Positions 62,539-64,000 of a stretch of DNA of 64,000 nucleotides are shown piece by piece (positions within the stretch are counted from its first letter, which is position 1; the number at the start of each line of letters is the position of its first letter). The position numbers were made by a program, and so were the translations under genes. Below the pieces are notes generated by a model. It saw only the letters and a list, made by a program, of their open reading frames with translations, did not search any database and had not been told where the DNA came from. Origin of the DNA: an uncultured Treponema sp. (GTDB taxonomy: Bacteria > Spirochaetota > Spirochaetia > Treponematales > Treponemataceae); contig CAKUTI010000001.1 in assembly GCA_934691925.1 (NCBI GenBank), positions 78,220 to 142,219 of the forward strand, given 5' to 3'.

Positions 62539-63066
62539 ATGACAGTCGGCGGAATAAGTTCAATAACAAACGGGCAGGGCGCGTTAGTCAGCGCGCAGCT
62601 TTCTTCTGAAAAAGGAAAATTCGACGAGCTTTTGTCGGAACTCAAAGGAAAAGAATCAAAAAGCGGAGTCGGAATGAATGTGGCTTCCGAGAAAATTTCT
62701 TACGACGGCAGACTTAACGGCGACTACACTTCTGGATTCAAGGGAACTTTCACAAGCGAGGTGGACAAGCATTCTCTTCCGCGCGGAGCGGCCGCAAATC
62801 AGGCGAATCCGAATGTAAAATCAAAGACAATCGACAGAACTTCCGCGCTTTATGAAAAATCGCTTGAGCTTGAATCTTACATTGTAAAAAATATGCTTTC
62901 TTCAATGCGGAAAACCGTCATCAAAGCGAACGGCGAAAGCAATTACGCGCAGAAAATGTACGAGGATATGCTTTACGATGAATATGCGACGATGATGACG
63001 AAAAATGCGGGATTTGGGCTTGCAGACCAGATGTATTTGCAGCTTAGCCAAAGCGCAGAAGCGTAA
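62539..63066 (+). CDS. flgJ: Rod-binding protein (FlgJ N-terminal domain type)
   Basis: 175 aa, CAGGAG site. The C-terminal half matches the rod-binding domain: LELESYIVKNMLSSMRKTV, then YAQKMYEDMLYDEYATMMT and GFGLADQMYLQL. No muramidase domain, unlike E. coli FlgJ, as in other spirochaetes. Caps and folds the rod. Confidence 0.82.
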   Translation: MTVGGISSITNGQGALVSAQLSSEKGKFDELLSELKGKESKSGVGMNVASEKISYDGRLNGDYTSGFKGTFTSEVDKHSLPRGAAANQANPNVKSKTIDRTSALYEKSLELESYIVKNMLSSMRKTVIKANGESNYAQKMYEDMLYDEYATMMTKNAGFGLADQMYLQLSQSAEA

Positions 63067-63098
63067 TAAAAGCGAAAATTTGGAAGAAAAAGAGTTTG

Positions 63099-63142
63099 AA
63101 AGAGAAAAAGAAACCTTTTTAAGGTGTCGTTTTCTCTTTTTT
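63099..63142 (+). terminator. Probable terminator after the rod-binding gene
   Basis: AAAGAGAAAA (63099-63108) and ACC pair with GGT and TTTTCTCTTT (63130-63139), then Ts. Confidence 0.6.
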
Positions 63143-63226
63143 AATTTCTAAAATAATTCTTACTGTCTGTTTGTGCGATATTTTGATAATATAAAGTCAA
63201 ATATTATAATTTTTATGGAGATTGTG

Positions 63227-64000
63227 ATGAAAAAGAAAAGTCTGACTTTTGCTTTTGTTTTACGGCTCGGCATTGAAATTGTTCTGTTTTTTACAGTTTT
63301 GACTGTAGTTACTGTGCGGATGATGCGCAAGGGAATGAGGGAAACTTACATAACTTCTACAACTGAGATTGCGAAAGGCTATTCAACTGCTTTGGTTCAC
63401 CGAAACAGCAAATTTATGCAGCAGCTTAGGCTTTACACAACATCGGATGCGGTCAATTCTTATACTGATGTTGAGACTTTGGCCGAATGGCTTGTTGCGC
63501 ATAGAAAAGCTAGGGGCGGTGATTTTTCTTCCATTATTTACTGCGATTATGAATCTGGAATGGCTTATTCTGATGATGGCGAGGTTTTTGATGCTTCAAG
63601 AACAGAATATTTCCAGAAGATGAAGGGCGGAGACTTAAATCAGTACGTCAGCAACGTAATTGGCAATAATGTTTCAGATTCAAGGTATTATGTCTGCAAA
63701 GCTATCAGCATAAAAAAGCAGAGAATAGGATTTTTTGCAGGCGCGATAAATCATGAGACGCTTGCAAAGGCTGTTGACGCGATTCAGGTTGGAGAAAGCG
63801 GATTTGCGACTCTTGTGAGCGGAGACGGAACCGTTATGTCTTACAAGAACGACAGCTCTCTTGTCATGAAATCAAAAATTTCAACAGAACGCTCGCTTGG
63901 AATGGAAAAAATAGCAGCCAAGATGACTTCGGGAGAATCTGGCACCGCATGGATAACCAATTCATATGGAAAGCAGCTTGCAGTTTACACGCCTGTAAAG
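63227..64000 (+). CDS. Chemoreceptor-like sensor protein, truncated by the window end
   Basis: 258 codons open to the last base. ATG 63227 follows GGAG by 6 bases; ATG 63215 is in frame but poorer. One membrane segment (residues about 8-30), then an extracytoplasmic dCache-type sensor (FAGAINHETLAKAVDAI, GESGFATLVSGDGTVMSYKN, ESGTAWITNSYGKQLAVYTPVK). Most treponemal proteins of this start are methyl-accepting chemotaxis proteins, but the signalling part is not visible and a GGDEF or kinase output cannot be excluded. Confidence 0.75.
   Translation, partial: MKKKSLTFAFVLRLGIEIVLFFTVLTVVTVRMMRKGMRETYITSTTEIAKGYSTALVHRNSKFMQQLRLYTTSDAVNSYTDVETLAEWLVAHRKARGGDFSSIIYCDYESGMAYSDDGEVFDASRTEYFQKMKGGDLNQYVSNVIGNNVSDSRYYVCKAISIKKQRIGFFAGAINHETLAKAVDAIQVGESGFATLVSGDGTVMSYKNDSSLVMKSKISTERSLGMEKIAAKMTSGESGTAWITNSYGKQLAVYTPVK

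Overview
The window reads as a chromosome segment of a host-associated treponeme (Spirochaetota). Evidence: a long motility operon in the treponemal order (flbD-motA-motB-fliL-fliM-fliY-fliO-fliP-fliQ-fliR-flhB-flhA-flhF-flhG-fliA plus DUF342 and treponemal unknowns), a eukaryotic-like isoleucyl-tRNA synthetase, an extended uracil phosphoribosyltransferase, a desulfoferrodoxin next to ferritin (anaerobe oxygen defence), many lipoproteins, and moderate GC. No single gene fixes the species; a gut or rumen Treponema is my inference.

Layout. 1-3.3 kb: two outer-membrane beta-barrel proteins. 3.3-9.7 kb: thiI, an acyl-CoA synthetase, a lipoprotein whose promoter contains a 14-C tract (probable phase variation), and an HU-family protein. 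9.7-15.2 kb: an accessory island holding a 23-bp-period array of short palindromes, a decayed type II toxin-antitoxin pair, and a compact four-gene operon: a fused nuclease-methyltransferase, its specificity subunit with four back-to-back hairpins in the central linker, a DUF3990 (ADP-ribosyltransferase-like) protein and a DUF3791 protein. A tRNA-Thr follows. 16-21.7 kb: ileS, a lipoprotein, upp, a TPR lipoprotein. 21.8-30.6 kb, minus strand: a five-gene operon (very acidic 1002-aa protein, an unknown, two tandem DUF115/Maf-type proteins, a membrane protein ending in a degenerate GGDEF-like domain). 30.7-37.8 kb: divIC/ftsB-like, tsaC, smpB, lepB, hemW, a second 23-bp-period array with a different core, a membrane-HTH protein, ferritin, superoxide reductase. 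38-40.2 kb: a two-component system. 40.4-58.3 kb: the motility operon, preceded by a sigma-28-type promoter and containing internal promoters and a terminator. 58.4-64 kb: a J-domain protein, glgC, two rod/hook genes, a rod-binding protein and the start of a chemoreceptor.

The best candidates for something new are the two 23-bp-period palindrome arrays, the operon joining a BcgI-like restriction system to a DUF3990/DUF3791 module, the hairpin cluster inside hsdS, and the poly-C promoter. All functional statements come from reading motifs by eye; no database search was possible.
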